A DNA stretch of 64,000 nt from Wolbachia endosymbiont of Tyrophagus putrescentiae. Lineage in GTDB: Bacteria > Pseudomonadota > Alphaproteobacteria > Rickettsiales > Anaplasmataceae. A program made the position numbers and the translations under genes. The stretch is from contig JAUEMM010000006.1 of assembly GCA_030441635.1 (NCBI GenBank), positions 1-64,000 of the forward strand, in the 5' to 3' direction. Shown one piece after another: positions 26,971 through 34,674 of this stretch. The notes beneath the pieces were generated by a model. The model was given only the letters and a program-made list of their open reading frames with translations. It was not told where the DNA came from and did no database searches. Position 1 is the stretch's first letter; each line of letters starts with the position of its first letter.

Positions 26971-28388
26971 TTCATTATCAACCTATGGCTCTTTCAGAGG
27001 AACAATTTGATGAAAAGGGCCTTTTTTGTGAAGATTATGAGAGCGATTTTAATGGTTATGATTCTGAGCTTGACGCAGTAGGTGAAATGTCACCACAGAG
27101 GATAGTGACAGAATTAGATAGGTTTATAATAGGTCAAAGTGATGCAAAGCGTGCCGTTGCGATTGCACTGAGAAATCGTTGGCGTCGTAATAAAGTTTCT
27201 CTTCCTTTGCGTGATGAAATCATACCTAAAAATATACTTATGATAGGTCATACGGGAGTTGGTAAAACAGAAATAGCTCGCCGCTTAGCAAAGCTTGCAG
27301 GTGCACCGTTTGTAAAAGTTGAAGCAACAAAATTCACTGAAATAGGGTATGTTGGGCGTGATGTTGATTCAATAATACGCGATTTGGTTGATGCTGCTAT
27401 AGTTCTAGTCAAGGAAAAAGCTCGTAGGGCATTAGCAAAGAAAGCTTTACGCTTAGCTGAGGAGATAATAGTGAATGCCTTAGTTGGTGAAGGCTCTACT
27501 GATGAGACTAAGAGGATTTTTAGAGAGAGGCTGAGAAATAAGGAATTTGAGGACGGTGAAGTTTCAATTAATGTAAGAGAAAATAAGAATACATTTCCTG
27601 CTTTTGATATACCGGGTATGCCAGGTGGGCAAGTTGGCATTATGAATGTCACGGAATTGATGGGAAAGATGTTTAATGGCAGTAAGAGAACAAAAACTAT
27701 TACGGTTAAAGTAAAGGAAGCGCGTGAAATATTGGTGAATGAAGAAAGTGAAAAATTAATGGATGAAGATAAGATCATTAAAGAAGCGATTGATCTGGCT
27801 AGTAATGATGGTATAGTGTTTTTGGATGAGATTGATAAAATTGCAGCGCGTACTGAGGTAAAAGGTGAAGTAAACAGGGAAGGGGTGCAGCGCGATCTGC
27901 TTCCATTACTTGAGGGAACAGTTGTTTCAACAAAATATGGCCCTGTTAAAACTGATTACATATTATTTATTGCATCTGGTGCTTTTCATTTGTCTAAGCC
28001 CTCAGATTTGCTGCCAGAATTACAAGGCAGATTACCAATTAGAGTAGAGCTCAAAGCTCTAACGCAAGGGGATTTAGTAAGAATATTGAAAGAACCAGAA
28101 TCTAGCTTGTTAAAGCAATATGTGGCCCTGATGGAGACAGAGAATGTGAATCTTGAGTTTACTAATGATGGCATAGAAACTATAGCTGAAATAGCATCTA
28201 CAGTTAATAGAGAAGTAGAAAACATCGGAGCAAGAAGACTTCATACTATCATGGAAAGACTTCTGGATGAAATAAGCTTTTTTGCTTCTGAAAAAAGTGG
28301 CGAGAAATTTATGATAGATAGTAAATACGTTAGGGATAGACTAGGGTCCATTTCTAAGCAGTTAGACTTGTCTAAGTTTATACTGTAG
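26967..28388 (+). CDS. hslU: ATP-dependent unfoldase HslU
   Basis: The AAA+ ATPase that unfolds substrates for HslV. The 473-residue protein has Walker [10 protein letters not shown] near residue 94, Walker [11 protein letters not shown] near 285, the pore motif region GYVGRDVDS, and the sensor segment [10 protein letters not shown] near 418. The conserved family start ([11 protein letters not shown]) lies at residue 39; the first 38 residues are an acidic extension rich in Asp/Glu that is not usual. No alternative start with a ribosome binding site is evident near residue 39, and ATG 26967 overlaps the hslV stop, so the extension seems real. Confidence 0.95.
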   Translation: MIHYQPMALSEEQFDEKGLFCEDYESDFNGYDSELDAVGEMSPQRIVTELDRFIIGQSDAKRAVAIALRNRWRRNKVSLPLRDEIIPKNILMIGHTGVGKTEIARRLAKLAGAPFVKVEATKFTEIGYVGRDVDSIIRDLVDAAIVLVKEKARRALAKKALRLAEEIIVNALVGEGSTDETKRIFRERLRNKEFEDGEVSINVRENKNTFPAFDIPGMPGGQVGIMNVTELMGKMFNGSKRTKTITVKVKEAREILVNEESEKLMDEDKIIKEAIDLASNDGIVFLDEIDKIAARTEVKGEVNREGVQRDLLPLLEGTVVSTKYGPVKTDYILFIASGAFHLSKPSDLLPELQGRLPIRVELKALTQGDLVRILKEPESSLLKQYVALMETENVNLEFTNDGIETIAEIASTVNREVENIGARRLHTIMERLLDEISFFASEKSGEKFMIDSKYVRDRLGSISKQLDLSKFIL

Positions 28389-28412
28389 TAAAATTAAAGA
28401 AAGAGAGTTTAT

Positions 28413-28631
28413 ATGACTATAGAAGAGGAGAAAATATATAAAGGGCCTAATGATAGAGCAGAGTACCAAAAAGATGATGGAGAGACAGTATTAGATAGTG
28501 ATGATCCACAAGCCTTAGAATTGTTGGGAGATGAAGAGTGTAGAAAAGTTCATGATATGGTTGGTAAGTGGTTTAATAAAATTCTAGGAGATGATAACCT
28601 GCAAGAAGAGCGTGGCTTAGAGTTATTGTAA
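28413..28631 (+). CDS. small acidic protein of unknown function
   Basis: A 72-residue, strongly acidic protein (MTIEEEKIYKGPND at the start) without membrane helices or recognised domain. It begins 24 bases after hslU with an AGAGAG-type site and is probably on the same transcript. The middle segment (DDPQALELLGDEECRK) is helical. It may act with HslVU but nothing in the sequence shows this. Confidence 0.65.
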   Translation: MTIEEEKIYKGPNDRAEYQKDDGETVLDSDDPQALELLGDEECRKVHDMVGKWFNKILGDDNLQEERGLELL

Positions 28632-28729
28632 GACACGGAGTATTTGTCAATTGCTAACATTTTCTGGTGATCTTGCTTGTATCTATGGTTTCTACTCTGG
28701 AATTAGTTTACTATAATTTTTGAATAAGA

Positions 28730-28768
28730 TTAACACTTTTTTAACTTTAGTAGTCTATATTTTATAGT
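28730..28768 (+). promoter_or_regulatory. putative CtrA-dependent promoter of trcR
   Basis: TTAA-CACTTTT-TTAA (28730-28744) is an exact CtrA-type box. Its second half ends 18 bases before TATAGT (28763-28768), so it overlays the -35 position, the same geometry as at 13697-13735. The predicted start is near 28775, with about 20 bases of leader before the ATG. Confidence 0.4.
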
Positions 28769-28795
28769 CTATAAACACTTAAAGTAAGGTATTTT

Positions 28796-29404
28796 ATGAT
28801 AAATGATGCTTCTTTGGTATCAGAGGAACCTTTGAGAAATAGTAGAAGTAAACAGCTTTTTATGCAAATTGCTGCTTGGTTGATAGATAATACTAGTTTG
28901 ACCTTTGATCAAATAGCACAATGCTGTAAATTAACTCTTGAGGAGATACAGGATATAGCTGATGGAGAAATAGATGTTGAAAAGTTTGACCCTATAATTT
29001 CTGGGATAGTCACTGAAAAGGATCTTAAAAATTGTCAAAACGACTTAGACCAAGTACCAAAAATTATGGTAAAAAATCTTGGCAGACTGAGAAAAAGAGC
29101 ATTCGGTGTGAATTTTGGAGCAATGTGTGTAGCGAGGCGTAGGGATAAGCCTGACGCGATTTATTATTTAATTAAAAAATTTCCCATTTTAGATAATGTT
29201 GTAATAGCTAAGCTGGTTGGCACAACAAGTCATACTGTTGAGCAGATAAGAAATGGCACGCATCATAATATGCATAATATTAAGCCTCAAGATCCGATAC
29301 TTCTAGGGCTGTGTAGCCAAAAGAATTTGGAAGCGGAGGTAGAAAAGGCGGAAGTTGAGAGAGAAAAGCAGGAAAGGTTAAGGAACATAAAAAATGTTTA
29401 TTAA
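28796..29404 (+). CDS. trcR: cell cycle transcriptional regulator TrcR (DUF1013)
   Basis: A 202-residue alphaproteobacterial protein. It has the DUF1013 pattern: a first helix-turn-helix-like region AAWLIDNTSLTFDQIAQ near residues 26-42 with IADGE, a middle RRRDKPDAIYYLIKKFP near 118, and a second region VGTTSHTVEQIRNGTHHN with IKPQDPILLGLCSQ near 176. The family is known as TrcR, a cell-cycle regulator in Caulobacter and relatives. It lies near rho and has its own probable promoter with a CtrA box. The C-terminal tail is Glu/Lys-rich and helical. Confidence 0.85.
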   Translation: MINDASLVSEEPLRNSRSKQLFMQIAAWLIDNTSLTFDQIAQCCKLTLEEIQDIADGEIDVEKFDPIISGIVTEKDLKNCQNDLDQVPKIMVKNLGRLRKRAFGVNFGAMCVARRRDKPDAIYYLIKKFPILDNVVIAKLVGTTSHTVEQIRNGTHHNMHNIKPQDPILLGLCSQKNLEAEVEKAEVEREKQERLRNIKNVY

Positions 29405-29426
29405 ATTGCCTTAACGTTAAATTAAC

Positions 29427-29454
29427 TTGACTTACTAAACATTATTTATATTAT
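29427..29454 (+). promoter_or_regulatory. sigma70-type promoter of rho
   Basis: TTGACT (29427-29432), a 16-base spacer and TATTAT (29449-29454) give a good promoter about 110 bases before the rho start. A TTAA-N7-TTAA sequence (29411-29425) lies immediately upstream of the -35. The leader holds a nine-codon frame (29474-29503). Confidence 0.5.
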
Positions 29455-29565
29455 ACAAATAAAGTAACCTTTTATGCGGCTGGCTTCTTGGAAACCGATT
29501 TAGCCCAGCTTATTATCTTATTTATAGGGTAAGCACCAATTAAAATTTAAAAATCTTGGAGGATT

Positions 29566-30918
29566 ATGGTAACGACTAATGACGATACTTTAGCGCAGGC
29601 AACTCAATCTGAGCTAGATGACATGCAAAAGAATGATAAAAAAAAATTAGATCTAGGTGAATTAAAAGCTAAAACACCAGAGGACTTATTGAAATTAGCT
29701 GAGGAATGGCAGGTTGCAACTAATGGAAGAAGTAATGGTAGAATGCTAAAGCATGAAATAATTTTCAGTTTAATGAAGAAAATAAGTGAGGAGGGAGGTG
29801 TTACTACTGGTAGTGGAGTGGTAGAAATATTACCTGAAAATTTTGGATTTTTGCGTTCAGCAAGTGCAAATTATGCACCTAGTAGTGATGATGTTTATAT
29901 TTCCAACGGGCAAATTAAAAAATTTAATTTACGCACAGGAGATATGATACATGGAGAAATAAGGCCGCCTACTGATAAGGAAAGATATTTTACTCTAACC
30001 AAGGTTCACAGCATCAATTATACTGATGTGGGTGCGTTAAAGAAATATGTACATTTTGATAATTTATTACCTCTTTATCCTGAGGAAAGTTTAACACTTG
30101 AAAGTGAGGGTAACGGTGATAAAAAAGATATAAGTATGCGTGCTATAGATATAGTCACTCCGCTTGGAAAAGGGCAAAGAGCACTGATAGTTGCTCCGCC
30201 TCGCACAGGAAAGACAGTGCTGCTTCAACAGATGGCTCATTCAATAGCTACAAATTATCCTGAAATAGAGTTAATAATGTTGCTTATAGGTGAAAGGCCG
30301 GAAGAGGTAACAGATATGACACGCTCTGTAAACGGAGAGGTAGTGAGCTCCACATTTGATGAGCCTGCTTACCGTCATGTACAACTTGCTGAGTTAGTCA
30401 TAGAAAAAGCTAAAAGGATGGTTGAACACAAAAAGGATGTAGTAATATTTCTTGACTCTATTACTAGACTTGCACGTGCCTATAATGCAGTTATACCTTC
30501 ATCTGGAAAGGTGCTTACCGGTGGTGTGGATTCAAACGCTTTACAAAAACCTAAGAGTCTTTTTGGGGCAGCTCGTAATATTGAAAAAGGTGGATCCTTA
30601 ACGATTATTGCGACGGCTTTAATAGAAACTGGTTCAAAGATGGATGAAGTGATTTTTGAAGAATTTAAAGGTACAGGAAATGCTGAAATAATTCTTGATA
30701 GAAGACTCTCTGATAAGCGAATATTTCCAGCTATTGATATTACAAAATCTGGTACAAGAAAAGAAGAGCTGTTGCTTGATAAATCTATACTCAATAAAGT
30801 GTGGGTATTGCGCAGAATACTTAACCCTATGGGCTCTGTTGAAGCTATGGAATTCTTACGTGATAAATTACTTTTGACAAAAAGTAACCCTGACTTCTTT
30901 AACTCTATGAATAGTTAA
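29566..30918 (+). CDS. rho: transcription termination factor Rho
   Basis: The hexameric RNA helicase that ends transcription, 450 residues. It has an N-terminal helical domain, a cold-shock-like RNA-binding domain (about 85-150, with ENFGFLRS), Walker A APPRTGKT near residue 211, Walker [17 protein letters not shown] near residue 292, and the Q/R-loop region [12 protein letters not shown]. An extension of about 30 residues precedes the usual start of the family. The ribosome binding site GGAGG is unusually close to the ATG. It converges with pdhB. Confidence 0.97.
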   Translation: MVTTNDDTLAQATQSELDDMQKNDKKKLDLGELKAKTPEDLLKLAEEWQVATNGRSNGRMLKHEIIFSLMKKISEEGGVTTGSGVVEILPENFGFLRSASANYAPSSDDVYISNGQIKKFNLRTGDMIHGEIRPPTDKERYFTLTKVHSINYTDVGALKKYVHFDNLLPLYPEESLTLESEGNGDKKDISMRAIDIVTPLGKGQRALIVAPPRTGKTVLLQQMAHSIATNYPEIELIMLLIGERPEEVTDMTRSVNGEVVSSTFDEPAYRHVQLAELVIEKAKRMVEHKKDVVIFLDSITRLARAYNAVIPSSGKVLTGGVDSNALQKPKSLFGAARNIEKGGSLTIIATALIETGSKMDEVIFEEFKGTGNAEIILDRRLSDKRIFPAIDITKSGTRKEELLLDKSILNKVWVLRRILNPMGSVEAMEFLRDKLLLTKSNPDFFNSMNS

Positions 30919-30980
30919 TATAAATATTGTCGCGGATAACACCTGTTTCATACTAATGATGGCTTCTATTTTTAGGTTGG

Positions 30981-31979
30981 CTAGTGTGCTTTAAAGCACA
31001 CTTGACGTGCAGCTTCTATTACGTCTTCTACTTGTGGTAATGCTTTCTTTTCCAGGTTTGCAGCATAAGGAAGAGGTACATCTTTACCTGTTACGCGCAC
31101 AACAGGTGCATCGAGGTAATCAAATCCATATTCCATAACAATGGCCGAAAGCTCCGCTCCTATACCTGCAAATGGCCATCCTTCTTCCACGCTAACTAAC
31201 CTGTTTGTCTTTTTTACAGAGTTGATAATGGTTTCAATGTCAAGAGGTCTTAAAGTTCTAAGATCAATTACCTCAGCTTCAATTCCTTCGTTAGCAAGTG
31301 AATCAGCCGCAGTCAAGGCATGCATCAATGGCAATGAAAACGCGGTGATAGTTACATCTTTACCTTTTCTTACAACAGAGGCTTTTCCTATTTCTAGAAG
31401 GTAGTCTTTATCTGATAACTGGTTTTCAGGTACTTCATGCTCATGTCCATAAGCTATTTCATTTTCTAGGAATATTACTGGATTAGGATCGCGAATAGCA
31501 GCTTTAAGTAAACCTCTGCAATCTGCAGCGAAGTATGGTGCCACCACTTTCAATCCTGGTACATGAGAATACCAAGATGCAAAGCACTGTGAATGTTGTG
31601 CCGCAACTCTTGCTGCTGCACCATTTGGCCCGCGAAATACTATAGGACATCTAAGCTGTCCGCCTGACATATAGTGTGTTTTTGCTGCAGAATTTATAAT
31701 CTGATCGATAGCCTGCATGGAGAAGTTAAAGGTCATGAACTCCACTATTGGCTTAAGTCCAGCAAATGCTGCCCCAACAGCAAGGCCAGTAAATCCATGT
31801 TCAGTAATAGGAGTATCAATCACTCGCTTTTCTCCAAACTCTTTTAATAATCCTTTAGTTACTTTATAAGCACCATCATACTCTGCAACTTCTTCGCCCA
31901 TGATAAACACATCAGGATCGTTTTGCATTTCTTCCTTGATTGCTATGCATAAAGCTTCTCTTACACTCAAATTTGCCAT
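30981..31979 (-). CDS. pdhB: pyruvate dehydrogenase E1 component subunit beta
   Basis: The 332-residue beta subunit of E1, which with PdhA decarboxylates pyruvate using thiamine diphosphate. Landmarks are the [16 protein letters not shown] segment, [17 protein letters not shown], and [16 protein letters not shown]. No lipoyl domain precedes it, unlike in many alphaproteobacteria. It is the last gene in the leftward run Tim44-like, dnaQ, sco, pdhB, 14 bases after sco. pdhA and the E2/E3 genes are not in the window. Confidence 0.95.
   Translation of the reverse strand: MANLSVREALCIAIKEEMQNDPDVFIMGEEVAEYDGAYKVTKGLLKEFGEKRVIDTPITEHGFTGLAVGAAFAGLKPIVEFMTFNFSMQAIDQIINSAAKTHYMSGGQLRCPIVFRGPNGAAARVAAQHSQCFASWYSHVPGLKVVAPYFAADCRGLLKAAIRDPNPVIFLENEIAYGHEHEVPENQLSDKDYLLEIGKASVVRKGKDVTITAFSLPLMHALTAADSLANEGIEAEVIDLRTLRPLDIETIINSVKKTNRLVSVEEGWPFAGIGAELSAIVMEYGFDYLDAPVVRVTGKDVPLPYAANLEKKALPQVEDVIEAARQVCFKAH
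30983..31002. terminator. perfect 20-bp palindrome at the end of pdhB
   Basis: The sequence AGTGTGCTTTAAAGCACACT is its own reverse complement and covers the last codons and part of the stop codon of pdhB, between convergent rho and pdhB. It can form a hairpin in either transcript. No T-run follows, so a hairpin block or mRNA-end stabiliser is as likely as a true terminator. Confidence 0.4.
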
Positions 31980-31993
31980 TTATCTATCAAAGT

Positions 31994-32602
31994 TCAATAT
32001 TTTATATACTGGTGTATTCCTTCTAAAAGCCTTGCAGACTGATCCTTGTCCGAATCTAAATCAAGCGCAAAATGTGTGACATATTTTCCACCAGGACCCA
32101 TTAGATATATTATTGAGGAATGATTAATATCTTCTTCTCCGCCTACCTTACTGGCGTAAACTTTGTATTTTGCAAGTATTTCATCTATTTTTTCTTTTTC
32201 ACCAGTTAACATTTGTATTCTACTGTCAAACTGCTGTTGAAATTCTTTTAACTTTTCAACGGTATCACGCTCTGGGTCAACTGTAATGAAGAAAGTTTGT
32301 AATTTATTATGAGTCTTTTCATCTAATTTTGTCAGTGCTTCAGAGATAAAGCCAAGGTTCATAGGGCAAATTCGTTTACACGAGGAAAAACCGAAAAAAA
32401 CTAACATGTATTTATCTTTAAAATCGTTACTACATATAATTTGTCCATCTTGATTAATTAGGGAAAAATCTCCACCGATTTTAACTTCGTCATTATGAGT
32501 TGTAGGAGAAGAAAATACACCCTTCTTCGCAAAGAAACAATAACCTAAAAAAACAACCGCAAGTATTACTAAGACATTCGATAATAACCTGACTATTTTC
32601 AT
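31994..32602 (-). CDS. Sco1/SenC/PrrC-family copper chaperone
   Basis: A 202-residue membrane-anchored thioredoxin-fold protein that delivers copper to cytochrome c oxidase. It has an N-terminal helix (about 8-25), the copper-binding pair C75 and C79 (SCKRICP), and the third ligand H161 (INHSSIIYL). These are the complete metal ligands of Sco proteins. The remaining sequence has the usual TVDPERDT motif near residue 107. Co-location with dnaQ and pdhB has no evident functional meaning. Confidence 0.93.
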   Translation of the reverse strand: MKIVRLLSNVLVILAVVFLGYCFFAKKGVFSSPTTHNDEVKIGGDFSLINQDGQIICSNDFKDKYMLVFFGFSSCKRICPMNLGFISEALTKLDEKTHNKLQTFFITVDPERDTVEKLKEFQQQFDSRIQMLTGEKEKIDEILAKYKVYASKVGGEEDINHSSIIYLMGPGGKYVTHFALDLDSDKDQSARLLEGIHQYIKY

Positions 32603-32637
32603 AGAATAATCCTGATTAAAATCTTATTATAAGCTTA

Positions 32638-33336
32638 CTAGTTCGCTTGTTCAATTTCTTTTTTCCAAAGAGGATTCTTGATCTGTTTTAACAGTTCCTG
32701 ATGAGCATCTATTTCTTCACTACTTGGTTGATATTCTCTACAAGTTAGATTATGTGTTTTATGGTCCCGTTTAGATGCAGATTCACTACCCTGTTCATTC
32801 TTATTTTCAAACAGATGTGTTTGCAATCCTCCTGTAAGCTCAACATATACTTTAGCTAGCAGGTGAGCATCAACCAGCGCTCCATGGAGCTCTCTGTCTT
32901 CCAAGGATATATCAAAACGCTTACATAACGCGTCCAGAGAAGCGGGAGATCCTGCAAATTTCTTTCTTGCTAGCTGTAGTGTGTCTACCACCCTCTCAAA
33001 GGAGATTGGTTCAGCATTTACCTTGTCTAATTCCATATTAAGGAATTTGATGTCAAATGTAGCGTTGTGAATTATTAAAATATCATCAGCTATGAAATTC
33101 AGGAACTCAGATACTACTTCCGAAAATAATGGTTTATCTTGTACAAATTCTTCACTGATTCCATGAACTTTGAAGGAGTGATATGGTATGTCTCTTTCAG
33201 GATTAATATATTGATGAAATACTTTACCTGTTGGAATGCGATTGATTAATTCCACACATCCTATTTCGATAATTCGATGACCTGATTCAGCGTTAAGACC
33301 GGTTGTTTCAGTATCAAGTATTATTTCACGTATCAT
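32638..33336 (-). CDS. dnaQ: DNA polymerase III subunit epsilon (proofreading exonuclease)
   Basis: The 3'-5' exonuclease of the replicase, 232 residues. Exo I is DTETTGL (D8, E10), Exo II is HNATFDIKFLN near residue 92, and Exo III is HGALVDAHLLAKVY near residue 154. All catalytic residues are present. A variable linker and tail follow residue 170 for contact with the alpha subunit, which is encoded at 10218. It lies 22 bases after the Tim44-like gene. Confidence 0.95.
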   Translation of the reverse strand: MIREIILDTETTGLNAESGHRIIEIGCVELINRIPTGKVFHQYINPERDIPYHSFKVHGISEEFVQDKPLFSEVVSEFLNFIADDILIIHNATFDIKFLNMELDKVNAEPISFERVVDTLQLARKKFAGSPASLDALCKRFDISLEDRELHGALVDAHLLAKVYVELTGGLQTHLFENKNEQGSESASKRDHKTHNLTCREYQPSSEEIDAHQELLKQIKNPLWKKEIEQAN

Positions 33337-33358
33337 CTCAAATAATTAATGATACTTA

Positions 33359-34018
33359 CTAAATTGTTACTAAATCCTTATTATCATCTGCCTTTTCATA
33401 ATTAATGGAAACGAGCAGCCAAGTTAGGTCTGATGAATTAATATTTTTTTTGAACTGCCATACATCTTCGACCCTGTTAATGGTGGATGCACTACCAGAA
33501 ATAATGTTGCCTCTCTTATTTTTAGTAAAGTTAATTTGTTCTGAAAGAAAGTGCACAGCTATGAACACTGTGTTTTTCTCTAATTTCATTTCTACGATTT
33601 TCTGTGCAATAATGGAAACGATTACAGATTCATAACATTCACCCAGCTCTTCACGGTGTTTAATCTTTTCTGCAAAATTATTATATAAGTCTTTATCCAC
33701 AAGAGGTTTAAGTTGCTCTAAATTACCCTGATTGAAAAGCTTTATTATTAATTCAAATGCTATGCTTGAGCCTTTTATAAAATGTGAGATGGAAAAGTTT
33801 TTATTTTTTTTTAGTATCTGCTCATAGACATCTACGTTATTTTCATCAGCGTCACCGATATAGTTTTCAGTATCTTCTGGTGCTTTTTCTTCTACTTTCT
33901 TAATATCCAACACATCGGTCAGTTTTTTCAGGTTTAAGTTAGTTGATTTTCCAAGAGAACTGTATAAACGTGAGAAAATAAATGTTGCTAACAAGGCATA
34001 TATTACAAGCTCCATCAT
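33359..34018 (-). CDS. Tim44-like domain membrane protein
   Basis: A 219-residue protein starting at ATG 34018 (MMELVIYALLATFIFSRLYSS), eight bases after GGAG. An N-terminal helix (about 2-18) is followed by a charged linker, then a Tim44/MBA1-type domain (about 80-215) with the segment FIKGSSIAFELIIKLF and a C-terminal WLLVSINYEK strand. Bacterial Tim44-like proteins are thought to aid membrane insertion or assembly. An upstream in-frame start at 34087 has no ribosome binding site. It heads the leftward operon and is divergent from secB, another export-related gene. Confidence 0.85.
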   Translation of the reverse strand: MMELVIYALLATFIFSRLYSSLGKSTNLNLKKLTDVLDIKKVEEKAPEDTENYIGDADENNVDVYEQILKKNKNFSISHFIKGSSIAFELIIKLFNQGNLEQLKPLVDKDLYNNFAEKIKHREELGECYESVIVSIIAQKIVEMKLEKNTVFIAVHFLSEQINFTKNKRGNIISGSASTINRVEDVWQFKKNINSSDLTWLLVSINYEKADDNKDLVTI

Positions 34019-34134
34019 GGTATCTACTCCGTATAGCTTAAGATTATTAAGATTTGCTATTTTGACACAATAACTTATATTATACAAATAAGTGTGAAAT
34101 ATTGCAATTTATTAAATTAAAGGAGAGATATAAA

Positions 34135-34638
34135 ATGCCACAACCAAAAATGAAAATTCACGGTCAATATATTAAAGACTTATCATTTGAGAATCCCAAT
34201 TCACCGTTTCTTTCTGCAAATACATCTCCGGATATTAGTGTTATGGTTAACATACATTCAGTAAAGCTAGAAGGCACAGAAGAAAATCAAGAAATAAATG
34301 AGGAAAAATCTTTTCACGAGATTACGCTGCATGTAGAGATTAAAGCAGATGTAAAAGATAGAGATATTAAGGATGGTGTAGCTTTTATTTGTGATATACA
34401 ATACTGTGGTATTTTTTCAATAGAAAATGCTTCAAGTTATAGTGAAGAAGAACTAAGACGAGCATTATTTATAACTGGACCAATATTTCTCTTTCCTTTT
34501 GTAAGAGAAGTAATTGCAAGAGTGACTAGCAGTGGAGGATTTCCTCCTCTTATGTTGGATCCTATAGATTTTGAAGCTATGTATGAAGAGCAGAATAAGC
34601 AACAGAAGGGTAATGGTAGTAAGCCTAATCTTAATTAA
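34135..34638 (+). CDS. secB: protein-export chaperone SecB
   Basis: A cytoplasmic chaperone that keeps precursors unfolded and passes them to SecA. The 167-residue form from ATG 34135 begins MPQPKMKIHGQYIKDLSFENP, as the family does, with AGGAGA nine bases upstream; a further start at 34102 is unlikely. FPFVREVIARVTSSGGFPPLMLDPIDF is the strongest family segment, split here as FPFVREV and GGFPPLMLDPIDF. A short Asn/Gln/Lys-rich tail ends the protein. Confidence 0.95.
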   Translation: MPQPKMKIHGQYIKDLSFENPNSPFLSANTSPDISVMVNIHSVKLEGTEENQEINEEKSFHEITLHVEIKADVKDRDIKDGVAFICDIQYCGIFSIENASSYSEEELRRALFITGPIFLFPFVREVIARVTSSGGFPPLMLDPIDFEAMYEEQNKQQKGNGSKPNLN

Positions 34639-34674
34639 TATGTTGTAATATATTTATATAATTTTTTGAATAAA

